Shown here: one piece after another, positions 19,522 through 27,686 of the stretch
How positions within the stretch are numbered: position 1 is the stretch's first letter
How the letters are laid out: the number at the start of each line of letters is the position of its first letter
Assembly (NCBI RefSeq): GCF_003003255.1
Contig: NZ_PVTD01000006.1
Span: 186,001 to 250,000 of the forward strand
Direction of reading: 5' to 3'
Origin: Aliiruegeria haliotis
Lineage (GTDB): Bacteria > Pseudomonadota > Alphaproteobacteria > Rhodobacterales > Rhodobacteraceae
Length of the DNA stretch: 64,000 nucleotides
Notes under the pieces: generated by a model
Told to the model about the DNA's origin: nothing
The model's database searches: none
The model's input: only the letters and a program-made list of their open reading frames with translations
Position numbers and translations under genes: made by a program

Positions 19522-19971
19522 AACCGAAAGGAACCGACCGAGCCGCGCTTTCCGACCTCCGTATCCAAGCTCTCAAATGGACGACATGTTGCCGTGGGCG
19601 GTGCCCTGAATGTCCGCCTCGTCCCATCGGGTCTCAAGTCGTGGGTTGCTCGCGCCGGTAGCAAGTCCTTCCAGTTTAGCCGGTTCCCACACGTCTCCCT
19701 CGCCGACGCCAGTGTTGCCGCAGGCGCCGCCTTCCAGACGCCGACCCTGGTCCCGAACGTCTGGGAGCATTGGTTGGAGGAGGAGATTCTCTCCAATCAC
19801 AAGCGACCGCAGAACGCCGCCACCTTGAGGCCCGTATGGACGCCTGTCTGGGACCGCCGCGTTGAAACTCTGGAACGAAGGGAGCTTGATGACCTCTTGC
19901 AGAAGTTGCACGACATTGTGCCAATGCTGGCCACTCGGGCCACTTCCAGACTTCGCGCGGTGCAGATCTAA
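19518..19971 (+). pseudogene. Tyrosine-recombinase (phage/island integrase) remnant, frameshifted and truncated
   Basis: From ATG 19518 one frame gives A-L-S-D-L-R-I-Q-A-L-K, the usual opening of island integrases with a DUF4102 arm-binding domain. The next frame continues with N-G-R-H-V-A-V-G-G-A-L-N-V-R-L-V-P-S-G-L-K-S-W-V. That matches the family pattern ADGxGLYLxVxPSGxKSWxxR. F-P-H-V-S-L-A-D-A fits the following FPxVSLAEA element. V-W-E-H-W-L-E-E-E and A-T-R-A-T-S-R-L-R-A-V fit the core-binding domain. Reading stops at 19971, before any catalytic R-H-R-Y residues. So the gene has at least one frameshift and lacks its catalytic half. The family match is from memory of conserved patterns. 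Confidence 0.62.
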
Positions 19972-20241
19972 GCAGTTGGGCTTGGGTTGATCGAAGTACC
20001 GCCACTCTGAGAGCGATCTCCCGTGCCGAGCGGCGCGACGCGCTGGCCGCTTGAGGTACTGAAGTTGAGCGCCTTGCGACACAAGCTTGAGGATATCGAG
20101 AGTCTTCCCTGACGTTGCTGTCTCCATCGCAAGCGTCCGGTTGACCCGACCTGCCTGTATTGAGCTTTGCCGGATGGTGTCCGCAAAAGAGTGGTGGACG
20201 CTATTTGATGAGTAGGCAGCGAGGCCGGGGAAACTACCCTC

Positions 20242-20550
20242 ACGATTTCAAAACGGCGGGTTGTGGTGGAGACGCTGGTCGCGAGCCGGACGGTTGTCGG
20301 TGTTTCGCATCGTCATGACCTGAAAGCCAACATCGTGTTCAATGGTGCAACGACGACCGTTTCCGGCCTGCGCCCGATCCGGCGGTTCTGTTGCCGGTCG
20401 AGGTTGTTGGCTGGGTTGATGACGGCACCACATCAGGCCCATCGTCGCCAGGGTCGAGATCACCACCCGGAGCGGGCATTGGTTGGTGGTGTCCACAGCG
20501 AAGTCCCGTCTACAATCGCCGATCTTGTCAGGGCGCTCGAAGCCGTATGA
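20242..20550 (+). pseudogene. IS66-type tnpA remnant
   Basis: Starting without a proper start codon, it reads [28 protein letters not shown]. This resembles the helix-turn-helix start of IS66 TnpA (R-R-R-x-V-x-E-T-L...V-A-R-R-H-x-L-N-A-N). The continuation L-L-P-V-E-V-V-G is in another frame, and the end [12 protein letters not shown] is back in the first. At least two frameshifts are therefore present. The stop overlaps the tnpB ATG (ATGA at 20547-20550), as in intact IS66 elements. Confidence 0.7.
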
Positions 20551-20973
20551 TCCGGGTCCCGTCAAATACCAAGGTGTGGATTGCCGCCGGGGTCACGGAC
20601 ATGCGCAAGGGGTTCAACTACCTGACGGCTCAAGCCAAGAAGGTGCTGGCGGTAGATCCGCATTCCGGTGATCTGTTCGTTTTTTGTGGCCGCAGGGGCG
20701 GCGTGGTGAAAGACATCCGCCTTTTGGACATGCAAGCATGCCCTGCAGGGCAAAGGGTCGGACACCCAAGGGCGTGCTTGTTCTCGGAGCCCTTGGAAAA
20801 AGGCCGCGTCCATCAGGCTTTCGTCGCCCTACTGGGGCGAGGCTCTCAGGTCACTCTGGCCTGCAACCAAGGACGGCAAGGTCAACGTCACATCGGCGAA
20901 ACGATCGATGCTGCTGGAGGGGTTAGGAAACAGATGTTGTGAGCGTTTCAAGTGTGCTGCGTGCAGCCAATAG
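20547..20973 (+). pseudogene. IS66-type tnpB (Orf2) remnant
   Basis: Starts [23 protein letters not shown], the classic IS66 TnpB opening, then [16 protein letters not shown]. An abnormal insertion of about ten residues ([10 protein letters not shown]) sits before [11 protein letters not shown]. The frame is then lost; the normal C-terminus [16 protein letters not shown] continues in a different frame to a stop at 20971-20973. I see no tnpC (the large IS66 transposase) downstream. The element is dead. Confidence 0.85.
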
Positions 20974-21125
20974 AGATGCGACATGTACAGTCCTGTCGGC
21001 GTTGAATCAGGACGCCACAATGAATGGAACTGGCCACACCATTGTCTGCTCAGCATGGAACACCGTTTGTCCGGCAAAAAAAATCCGGCAGATGACGGCA
21101 GTGAGCCGCAACCGGAAGAGTTGTT

Positions 21126-21404
21126 CTACTTGCGCTCGTAGATGCAGAAATGCGATCGGCGGGTTTCGTCAACAGCACTGCAGAAAGTAAATCGGCCGTT
21201 CGTTCCCACCGCAGCGAATTCAGCATGCGGAATGACTGGGGTGCGGACAAAGCGGAAGTACTTCAAGCTTTTTTGGATGGTCGCTTTCGTAGTTGCGGGG
21301 CACGTAGAATCGACAGGTGTTTCCGCCCTACCGAACGGGTAGGGTCCGCGCGCCACTTTGGTGCTGTAGATTTCTCGACCTACGACGATTGGTTCGTCGC
21401 TCAT
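21126..21404 (-). CDS. Doubtful small open frame in the island
   Basis: 92 codons from ATG 21404 (M-S-D-E-P-I-V-V-G-R-E-I-Y-S-T-K). It lies in the least GC-rich part of the window, where a long open frame is slightly less likely by chance. There is no clear ribosome-binding site and I recognise no domain. It could be a leftover gene of the element or a chance frame. Confidence 0.2.
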   Translation of the reverse strand: MSDEPIVVGREIYSTKVARGPYPFGRAETPVDSTCPATTKATIQKSLKYFRFVRTPVIPHAEFAAVGTNGRFTFCSAVDETRRSHFCIYERK

Positions 21405-21624
21405 CTTGTCGATCTGCTCGGCCGGGATTGGATACCTCACCGGCTTGCCATTTCTCAGGGCGCATCCGGAACCGAAACGACGCGCGATAGCTTGCCGCGC
21501 CCTGCGTGTGGGCTTCGCCGTCCTGCTATTGGTTCAGTTCGGGTATCCTGTAACTCAAAGTGACTTGCCTTTGCGCTGCGGTGCTTCCCTGTGTATCTGG
21601 GTGGTTGCGGTCAGCCCATCCCTG

Positions 21625-21656
21625 CCATGGCTCCATGCCGCAAGCTGGAGCCGTGC
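21625..21656. repeat. Imperfect inverted repeat near right end of island
   Basis: Arms CCATGGCTCCA (21625-21635) and TGGAGCCGTGC (21646-21656), 10-base spacer. The first arm shares CATGGCTCCA with the left repeat at 19491-19521, and the second shares TGGAGCC. It lies 20 bases before the ybgC ATG, so it may also affect ybgC translation. Confidence 0.65.
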
Positions 21657-21676
21657 CACCCCGGAGCCCTTGTTTC

Positions 21677-22069
21677 ATGGCACATACGTTCGACTTGAGG
21701 GTCTACTACGAAGACACCGACATGGCCGGAATCGTCTACCACGCGAACTATCTCAAGTTCATCGAGCGTGGCCGATCCACGTGGGTTCGGGAAATCGGCA
21801 TCGATCAGAACAGGTTGCGGGAGGAGGAAGGCAAGGTGTTTGTCGTCCGCCACATGGAAATCGATTTCCTCGCGCCGGCCCGCTACGAGGATGTTTTGAC
21901 GGTGGAGACCGAGCTGGTGGCGATGAAAGCGTCGAGCTTCACGGTCGAACAGCGCGTGCTGCGTGCCGACCGGTTGTTGTTCAAGGCACAGGTTCAGGCG
22001 GTCTGCATGACCCTCGCCGGCCGGCCGGTGCGCCTTCCCGACCTGGTTTGCGATGCATTCGCGAAGTAG
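21677..22069 (+). CDS. ybgC: Acyl-CoA thioesterase of the Tol-Pal cluster (YbgC)
   Basis: 130 residues, single hotdog fold. The signature Y-Y-E-D-T-D-M-A-G-I-V-Y-H-A-N-Y-L-K-F-I-E-R (about 10-31) contains the catalytic aspartate (D-T-D-M-A) and the conserved Y-x-A-N-Y-L. YbgC hydrolyses acyl-CoA thioesters and is associated with the inner membrane near Tol-Pal. It is encoded just ahead of tolQ, as in most proteobacteria. GGAG (21663-21666) lies about ten bases before the ATG. Everything upstream of about 21712 appears to come from the decayed island, so this gene's promoter and first codons were probably supplied by it. Confidence 0.93.
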   Translation: MAHTFDLRVYYEDTDMAGIVYHANYLKFIERGRSTWVREIGIDQNRLREEEGKVFVVRHMEIDFLAPARYEDVLTVETELVAMKASSFTVEQRVLRADRLLFKAQVQAVCMTLAGRPVRLPDLVCDAFAK

Positions 22070-22411
22070 GCATCGCGCGATGGGACGCGTTGGAAAAAGC
22101 CGGATCCGGACTCCATCCGCGGTCCGTGGACGCACCAGTGGATGCTCCGACGCCGATGGGTGGCAGTTTCGGTCCATCCGGCGGCAGGGCCTGCCGATCA
22201 TGACGCCGGCAATGCCCGTCGGCACGCGTGGCAGCCCCGCGGCCCGACGCCGTCAGGAGCCGCGTTGCGTGGCGGAGATCCGCTCAGATTGCCTTCGCAG
22301 GCAGGTCTGGCACCCGGCTCGCAGCTTCGTGTTGGCCTTTTCCCTTCAAAGCCTGTAAGTTCTCAGGCAATGAAGGCCGCCGACAGAGCGGTAACAACAC
22401 GAGCAGGCAGC
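22070..22411. other. ybgC-tolQ spacer
   Basis: 342 bases, unusually long for this operon. The tolQ frame stays open through most of it but shows no conserved content before 22370. I see no clear gene, terminator or repeat. It may hold a promoter for tolQ. Confidence 0.5.
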
Positions 22412-23107
22412 ATGGACCCCTCGACCCTCCATATGGCGCAGGAGATGGATTTCTCCCTGTGGGCGCTTTTCGCGCGCGCCACTATCACTGTGAAAATCGT
22501 TATGCTGATGCTGATTGCAGCCTCTTTCTGGGGCTGGGCGATCATCATCCAGAAACACATCACCTACCGACTCGTCCGACGCGAGAGCGAAGCGTTCGAC
22601 GAACGCTTCTGGTCCGGGGAGCCGCTGGATGAGCTTTTCGACCAGATCGGACCCGATCCATCGGGCGCCTCGGAGCGGATCTTCGCCGCCGGCATGATCG
22701 AGTGGCGGCGCTCGCACCGGGACGACGGCGGGCTGATCGCCGGGGCGCAGGCGCGGATCGACCGGTCGATGGATGTGGCCATAGCCAAGGAGGCGGAGGG
22801 TCTGAACAGGGGCCTCGGGTTCCTTGCCACGACCGGGTCAACGGCGCCGTTCGTCGGCCTGTTCGGGACGGTCTGGGGCATCAAGAACGCCTTCGAAGAG
22901 ATCGCGATCGCCCAGAACACCAACCTGGCTGTGGTCGCGCCGGGCATTTCGGAGGCACTGGTGGCCACCGGGCTCGGCCTGCTGGCGGCCATTCCGGCGG
23001 TGATCTTCTACAACAAGCTCAGCGCCGACAGCGACCGTATCGTCGGTGGCTACGAGAGCTTTGCCGACGAGTTCGCTACGATCCTGTCCCGCCAGCTGGA
23101 TTCCTGA
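22412..23107 (+). CDS. tolQ: TolQ, proton-channel subunit of Tol-Pal
   Basis: About 231 residues with three transmembrane segments. The first is at about 24-45 (T-I-T-V-K-I-V-M-L-M-L-I-A-A-S-F-W-G-W-A), and two in the C-terminal half form the MotA/TolQ/ExbB domain. The latter include L-G-F-L-A-T-T-G-S-T-A-P-F-V-G-L-F-G-T-V-W-G-I and G-I-S-E-A-L-V-A-T-G-L-G-L-L-A-A-I-P-A-V. TolQ and TolR use the proton gradient to energise TolA during constriction of the outer membrane. The start is uncertain: ATG 22412 (M-D-P-S-T-L-H-M-A-Q-E-M-D-F-S-L-W) fits the family, but ATG 22370 is in frame. Confidence 0.95.
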   Translation: MDPSTLHMAQEMDFSLWALFARATITVKIVMLMLIAASFWGWAIIIQKHITYRLVRRESEAFDERFWSGEPLDELFDQIGPDPSGASERIFAAGMIEWRRSHRDDGGLIAGAQARIDRSMDVAIAKEAEGLNRGLGFLATTGSTAPFVGLFGTVWGIKNAFEEIAIAQNTNLAVVAPGISEALVATGLGLLAAIPAVIFYNKLSADSDRIVGGYESFADEFATILSRQLDS

Positions 23108-23110
23108 GCC

Positions 23111-23596
23111 ATGGGCGCGGGTGTCATCAAGTCGGACGGTGGAAGCGGGGGCGGAACGCGACGGCGCAGGCGGTCGCGCCGCCACCCGGCCGCAATGTCG
23201 GAAATCAACGTCACACCTTTCGTGGACGTCATGCTGGTGCTGCTGATAATCTTCATGGTCGCGGCGCCGCTGCTCACAGTTGGTGTGCCGGTGGAACTGC
23301 CCAAGACCGCGGCGCAGGCTTTGCCGACGGAACAGGAAGAACCGCTGGTCGTGTCGCTGACGGCGGATGGCCGTGTGGTCATCATGACGACGGAGACGCC
23401 GGAGGCCGAACTGGTCAGCCGTCTGCGTGCTGTTGCGGCGGAACGTGCCGATGACAAGGTGTTCCTGCGTGCCGATGGTGCGATCCCTTACGAGCGCGTG
23501 ATGCAGGTCATGGGCGCGCTCAACTCCGGTGGATTCTCCAATATCGGACTTGTGACCGACACCGGCGGGCCGACGCTCGACGGCGAGGACGGCTGA
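23111..23596 (+). CDS. tolR: TolR, proton-channel subunit of Tol-Pal
   Basis: 161 residues. After a Gly/Arg-rich N-terminus comes the conserved M-S-E-I-N-V-T-P-F-V-D-V-M-L-V-L-L-I-I-F-M-V (about 29-50), holding the single transmembrane helix and the proton-binding aspartate. The rest is the periplasmic ExbD/TolR domain (D-D-K-V-F-L-R-A-D-G-A-I-P-Y). It starts 4 bases after the tolQ stop. The long R-R-R-R-R-S-R-R tail is a strong cytoplasmic anchor. Confidence 0.95.
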   Translation: MGAGVIKSDGGSGGGTRRRRRSRRHPAAMSEINVTPFVDVMLVLLIIFMVAAPLLTVGVPVELPKTAAQALPTEQEEPLVVSLTADGRVVIMTTETPEAELVSRLRAVAAERADDKVFLRADGAIPYERVMQVMGALNSGGFSNIGLVTDTGGPTLDGEDG

Positions 23597-23605
23597 GGCT
23601 CGGAT

Positions 23606-24790
23606 ATGGACACCGGGGTCAAGATCTCTGGCGCGGCGCATGCGGCGCTCCTGCTGTGGATGACTGTCGGCGGCCTGTTTTCCTTTGACCGGGACGACCC
23701 GTTGGAGTTCTCCGAGGTCACCGTCGTATCCGGCGAGGAATTCGCGGCCATGATGGCCGCGGGACGGGAGGCGCCCGCCGTCACCGACAGCATCGCAAGC
23801 CCCCTTTCGCCAGAAGATGCCGAGGCCCCCGAAGTGCCCGAACCGGACACCCAGCCCGGGCAGGTTCCGCAGCCCGAGGAGACGGAGCCTGTGACCGCGG
23901 AGGCCGCGCCTTCGGTGGACGAAACCTTCGAGACACCGCAGGCCGAAGTGCAGCCGGTCGCCCCGCAGGCCCCGAGCCAGCCTGACACCCCGGATGGCGC
24001 CAGCATGGTCTTCGCCCCGGAAAACGCCCCTGCGCCACGGGCCGCACCTCGCGTCGCGCCGCAACCAGCCGAACGCCCCGAACCCGATGCCGCCGTCGCC
24101 GAAGAGGTCCGTGAGGCGACCCGTCCGGACGAGGCGCCTGCCGTCGACGCGACCCCGGTGGAGCCCGAACAGGCGACCGCGCCCGAGGAAGCCACGACCG
24201 AGATCGTGACCGAGGCAACCGAGCCTCCGGGCGGCACGGCCGTCGCGTTGGCGCCGACAGGCACGCCCCGCCCGATCCGACGCCCCGAACGGCCCGAACC
24301 CCAACCCGCAGCGCAGCCTGCCGAGACGGCACCTGACCCCGAGCCTGAAGCGCCCGGGCAGACGGAGCCGGACGCGCCGGTCGATCCCATCGCCGCCGCC
24401 GTGGCGGAGGCCGTCGCCTCCGAAACCCAGTCCGCGAGCGGTGGTGCTGGTACGGCGCCGACCGGCCCGCCGCTGACTTCCGGAGAAAAGGACGCGCTTC
24501 GGATCGGCGTTCAGCAGTGCTGGAACGTGGGCTCGTTGTCGTCCGAGGCATTGCGCACAACGGTCACCGTCTATGTCCAGATGAACGAGAACGGCACGCC
24601 CGACACCGGTACCATCCGCATGATCGACACCGACAACAGCGACGACATTGCCACCCGGCAAGCCTACGAGGCGGCACGGCGGGCAGTTATTCGCTGCGGA
24701 TCGCGCGGCTTTGACCTGCCGGCCGAAAAATACTCTCACTGGCGCGAGATCGAGATGGTATTCAATCCCGAAAAAATGAGGATCAAATGA
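23606..24790 (+). CDS. tolA: TolA, periplasm-spanning protein
   Basis: 394 residues. One N-terminal membrane anchor (about 4-24) is followed by some 260 residues of Pro/Glu/Ala/Thr-rich low complexity spanning the periplasm. The C-terminal domain (about 290-394) has [20 protein letters not shown], and A-A-R-R-A-V-I-R-C. The two cysteines likely form the disulfide known from TolA domain III. The linker is proline/glutamate-rich rather than the Lys/Ala helix of enteric TolA. Its stop overlaps the tolB start (ATGA). Confidence 0.9.
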   Translation: MDTGVKISGAAHAALLLWMTVGGLFSFDRDDPLEFSEVTVVSGEEFAAMMAAGREAPAVTDSIASPLSPEDAEAPEVPEPDTQPGQVPQPEETEPVTAEAAPSVDETFETPQAEVQPVAPQAPSQPDTPDGASMVFAPENAPAPRAAPRVAPQPAERPEPDAAVAEEVREATRPDEAPAVDATPVEPEQATAPEEATTEIVTEATEPPGGTAVALAPTGTPRPIRRPERPEPQPAAQPAETAPDPEPEAPGQTEPDAPVDPIAAAVAEAVASETQSASGGAGTAPTGPPLTSGEKDALRIGVQQCWNVGSLSSEALRTTVTVYVQMNENGTPDTGTIRMIDTDNSDDIATRQAYEAARRAVIRCGSRGFDLPAEKYSHWREIEMVFNPEKMRIK

Positions 24791-26112
24791 TGTTCCTGCG
24801 AGCCATTGCCATTGCCATTGCCCTGGCCTGCCTGGCGCCGTTCCACGCCGCATTGGCGCAGGGCCCGCTCAGGATCGAGATCACCGAAGGTGTGATCGAA
24901 CCCTTGCCTTTCGCGATCCCCCAGTTCGTCGCGGAAACCCCGCAGGCGGCCGACTTTGCCCGCGACATCAGCCGTGTGATCGCTGCCGACCTTCAGGGCA
25001 CCGGCCTGTTCCGCGAAATCCCGGCGGAGGCGCATATCAGCCGGGTGAGCAGCTTCGACGCGCCGGTGGCCTATCCTGACTGGAAGGCGATCAATGCTCA
25101 GGCACTGATCACGGGGGCGGTTTCCGTCTCGGCGGATGGCCGGGCGACGGTGAAGTTCCGCCTCTACGACGTCTATGCCGGCGGCGAACTGGGCGAGGGG
25201 CTGCGGCTCGGTGGGTCCACCGGCAGCTGGCGGCGGCTTGCGCACAAGGTGGCCGACCAGGTCTATTCCCGCATCACCGGGGAGGGGGGCTATTTCGACA
25301 GTCGCGTGGTTTTCGTGGCCGAGGAAGGTCCCAAGAACAACCGTCAGAAACGGCTGGCGATCATGGATCAGGACGGTGCCAATGTGCAGTACCTGACCGA
25401 CAGTTCCTCCATCGTTCTGGCGCCGCGGTTCTCGCCCACCGGCGACCGCGTACTCTACACCTCCTATGCGACGGGCATGCCGGAAATCTACATGATGCGT
25501 GTCGGCGATGTCCGGCCACAGAAGCTGACCGATGGCCAGGCCGTCATGACCTTTGCCCCGCGCTTCGGTCCGGACGGCAACACGATCGTCTACTCGGAGA
25601 GCCGCGGCGGCAACACGGATATCTTCACCAAACGGATCGGTGGCGCCCCTTCGCAACTGACCAATACCCCGTCGATCGAGACCGCGCCGAGCTATTCGCC
25701 GGATGGCTCCCAGATCGTCTTTGAAAGCGATCGCTCCGGCACGCAGCAGCTCTATGTCATGTCGGCCCGCGGAGGCGAGGCGCGGCGGATATCCTTCGGG
25801 CAAGGGCGCTATGGCACGCCGGTCTGGTCGCCGCGCGGGGACCTGATCGCCTTCACCAAGCAGAACCAGGGCCGGTTCCACATCGGCGTGATGCGCACCG
25901 ACGGATCAGAGGAGCGCCTGCTGACCGCGTCGTTTCTCGACGAGGGGCCGACTTGGGCGCCGAACGGCCGGGTGATCATGTTCGCGCGGCAAAGCGCGGG
26001 AGCTGGCGGACAACCGGCGCTGTTTTCGGTGGATATCACCGGGCGCAACCTCAAGCGTATCCCGACCCCGGGGGCGGCGTCCGACCCGGCCTGGTCCCCG
26101 TTGCTGCCCTGA
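24787..26112 (+). CDS. tolB: TolB, periplasmic beta-propeller of Tol-Pal
   Basis: 441 residues. A cleavable signal peptide ends around A-L-A-Q (about 24-27). The N-terminal domain [11 protein letters not shown] follows, then a six-bladed WD40-like propeller with repeated P-x-[FW]-S-P-x-G-x-x-[IL] motifs ([27 protein letters not shown]). TolB interacts with Pal and TolA to connect the envelope layers. Coupled to tolA by ATGA. Confidence 0.97.
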   Translation: MMFLRAIAIAIALACLAPFHAALAQGPLRIEITEGVIEPLPFAIPQFVAETPQAADFARDISRVIAADLQGTGLFREIPAEAHISRVSSFDAPVAYPDWKAINAQALITGAVSVSADGRATVKFRLYDVYAGGELGEGLRLGGSTGSWRRLAHKVADQVYSRITGEGGYFDSRVVFVAEEGPKNNRQKRLAIMDQDGANVQYLTDSSSIVLAPRFSPTGDRVLYTSYATGMPEIYMMRVGDVRPQKLTDGQAVMTFAPRFGPDGNTIVYSESRGGNTDIFTKRIGGAPSQLTNTPSIETAPSYSPDGSQIVFESDRSGTQQLYVMSARGGEARRISFGQGRYGTPVWSPRGDLIAFTKQNQGRFHIGVMRTDGSEERLLTASFLDEGPTWAPNGRVIMFARQSAGAGGQPALFSVDITGRNLKRIPTPGAASDPAWSPLLP

Positions 26113-26293
26113 TTGCGGCGGCCTCCGCCACAGCGATCCGGCGCGGTTCCGGGACCGGGGAGTGCACCCGTCCCACACTTGGCGGAAATCCCCGCCCATC
26201 GCGACGGCGCAACGGGTGGAACGTTTGCATATTGTGATCACGGTGCTAGGAGTTGTTGAAACGAGGCGGCAGGTAGCCACGGAGCACAAGAAA

Positions 26294-26827
26294 ATGGCCC
26301 ATCGCGCATTCACTGCAATTCTTCTCGTCGGGGCAATGGGGCTTTCTGCCTGTAGCAACGGCGGGCATTTCGGCCGCGGCGGCGACCAGTCGCCCCTTGA
26401 TGGCGGTGCCTATGGCGCCGGCGCTGGGGGTGCGGCACCGGGGTCGGCACAGGATCCGACCTCCCCGGCCTATTTCCAGGCCGCCGTTGGTGACCGGGTT
26501 CTCTTCCCCGTGGATCAGTCGAGCCTGACGGTCGAGGCGCGCGCCACCCTGGATGGACAGGCCGCTTGGCTGGCCAACAACGGCGGCTACAATGCCCGCA
26601 TCGAAGGCCATGCCGACGAGCAGGGCACCCGGGAATACAACCTTGCGCTCGGTGCCCGACGCGCAAACGCCGTGCAGGAATACCTGATCTCCCGCGGCAT
26701 CGCCGGAGCCCGGGTCAGCACCGTGTCCTTCGGCAAGGAACGGCCATTGGAGGTCTGCTCCGAAGAGGCCTGCTATGCCAAGAACCGGCGCGCCGTTACC
26801 GTGTTGCAGCCAGCGCTGGGAAGCTGA
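26294..26827 (+). CDS. pal: Peptidoglycan-associated lipoprotein Pal
   Basis: 177 residues. Lipoprotein signal peptide with lipobox L-S-A-C (Cys about 22), then a Gly-rich linker (about 23-60). The OmpA-like peptidoglycan-binding domain carries I-E-G-H-A-D-E-Q-G-T-R-E-Y-N-L-A-L-G-A-R-R-A-N-A-V, including the conserved aspartate and arginine that hold diaminopimelate. Pal anchors the outer membrane to the wall. ATG 26294 is fixed by the signal peptide. A 181-base spacer after tolB suggests its own promoter, as in many species. Confidence 0.97.
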   Translation: MAHRAFTAILLVGAMGLSACSNGGHFGRGGDQSPLDGGAYGAGAGGAAPGSAQDPTSPAYFQAAVGDRVLFPVDQSSLTVEARATLDGQAAWLANNGGYNARIEGHADEQGTREYNLALGARRANAVQEYLISRGIAGARVSTVSFGKERPLEVCSEEACYAKNRRAVTVLQPALGS

Positions 26828-26843
26828 GACTGAGGAAATTCAA

Positions 26844-27674
26844 ATGCGCCTGACACTTTTGGCGAGCGTGGTGGCAGTCGGCCTTGCGGGGCAGGCGCCA
26901 GAGTCAGCGTGGGCACAATCCCAGGACCAGACCCTGGCCGACATTCGTCAGGAACTGTCGGTCCTCTATGTCGAGTTGCAGCAACTCAAGCGGGAACTGT
27001 CCACGACCGGCGGGGCGGCGACACTTGCGCCATCGGCATCGGTTCTGGACCGGGTCAATGTGATCGAATCCGAGTTGCAGCGCCTGACCGCGAAGTCCGA
27101 GGAACTGGAGTTCCGGATCGACCGGGTTGTTTCCGATGGCACCAACAGGGTCGGCGACCTGGAGTTTCGCTTGTGCGAACTGGAACCTGCCTGCGACATC
27201 GCGAGCCTGGGCGATACGCCCACCCTCGGCGGTGGCGTCGTCACGAAACCGGCCCCGCAGGAACCCGCTCCCGACAACGGTGCCGAACTTGCCGTGGGGG
27301 AGCAGGCAGATTTCGATCGCGCCAAGGGCGAGCTGGACCAGGGTTCCTTTCGGTCCGCCGCGGACCTCTTTGCGTCCTTCACCGAGACCTATCCGGCCGG
27401 CCCGTTGACCGCCGCGGCGCATTTCTTCGCCGGTGACGCGCTGAAGGAACTCGGTGAGACGGCACCGGCGGCACGGGCCTACCTGAACGCCTTTTCTGTG
27501 GACCCGGAAGGAGGGCAGGCGCCGCTTGCGCTGCTGCGCCTTGGCCAGAGCCTCGGACGGCTCGGTCAGGCGAACGAGGCCTGCGTGACCCTTGGCGAAG
27601 TCGGCGTGCGGTTCCCCGGCAGCGAGGCCGCATCCGAGGCGGAGGCATCCCGCACCAGCCTCGGTTGCAGCTGA
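26844..27674 (+). CDS. cpoB: Cell division coordinator CpoB (YbgF)
   Basis: 276 residues. A signal peptide ends near A-W-A-Q (about 24). A coiled-coil trimerisation region (about 28-110, with L-Q-Q-L-K-R-E-L and V-I-E-S-E-L-Q-R-L) and a short linker with two cysteines precede a C-terminal TPR domain (about 155-276; A-A-A-H-F-F-A-G-D-A-L-K-E-L-G, L-A-L-L-R-L-G-Q-S-L-G-R-L-G). CpoB links Tol-Pal to peptidoglycan synthesis. It follows pal by 16 bases, completing the standard tol-pal order. Confidence 0.93.
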   Translation: MRLTLLASVVAVGLAGQAPESAWAQSQDQTLADIRQELSVLYVELQQLKRELSTTGGAATLAPSASVLDRVNVIESELQRLTAKSEELEFRIDRVVSDGTNRVGDLEFRLCELEPACDIASLGDTPTLGGGVVTKPAPQEPAPDNGAELAVGEQADFDRAKGELDQGSFRSAADLFASFTETYPAGPLTAAAHFFAGDALKELGETAPAARAYLNAFSVDPEGGQAPLALLRLGQSLGRLGQANEACVTLGEVGVRFPGSEAASEAEASRTSLGCS

Positions 27675-27686
27675 GGCGCGGGCCAT

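Larger units (their letters stand above)
20974..21676. other. Right part of island, no recognisable gene
   Basis: Apart from the doubtful frame at 21126-21404 and the inverted repeat near 21640, this 700-base stretch shows only short broken frames. GC is lower than in flanking core genes. An eight-A run at 21077-21084 is unusual here. Confidence 0.5.
19383..21723. mobile_element. Decayed integrated element in the 5' end of ybgC
   Basis: About 2.3 kb separates a broken ybgC start from the intact ybgC gene. The boundaries given are the shared 12-base AGACACCGACAT. Inside lie a frameshifted integrase remnant next to the left boundary, fragments of IS66-type tnpA and tnpB, similar inverted repeats about 60-100 bases inside each boundary, and otherwise little coding potential with visibly lower GC around 20.95-21.4 kb. 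This arrangement is what an old integrative element, since reduced by deletion, would leave. The element would have restored ybgC by supplying a new 5' end. No part is likely to be mobile now. Confidence 0.6.

Noticed and set aside
20242-20973. A functional IS66 insertion sequence
   Set aside because: Several frameshifts, an internal insertion and a missing tnpC rule out activity.
20829-21077. Minus-strand frame within the island
   Set aside because: It is antisense to the tnpB remnant and has no recognisable content.
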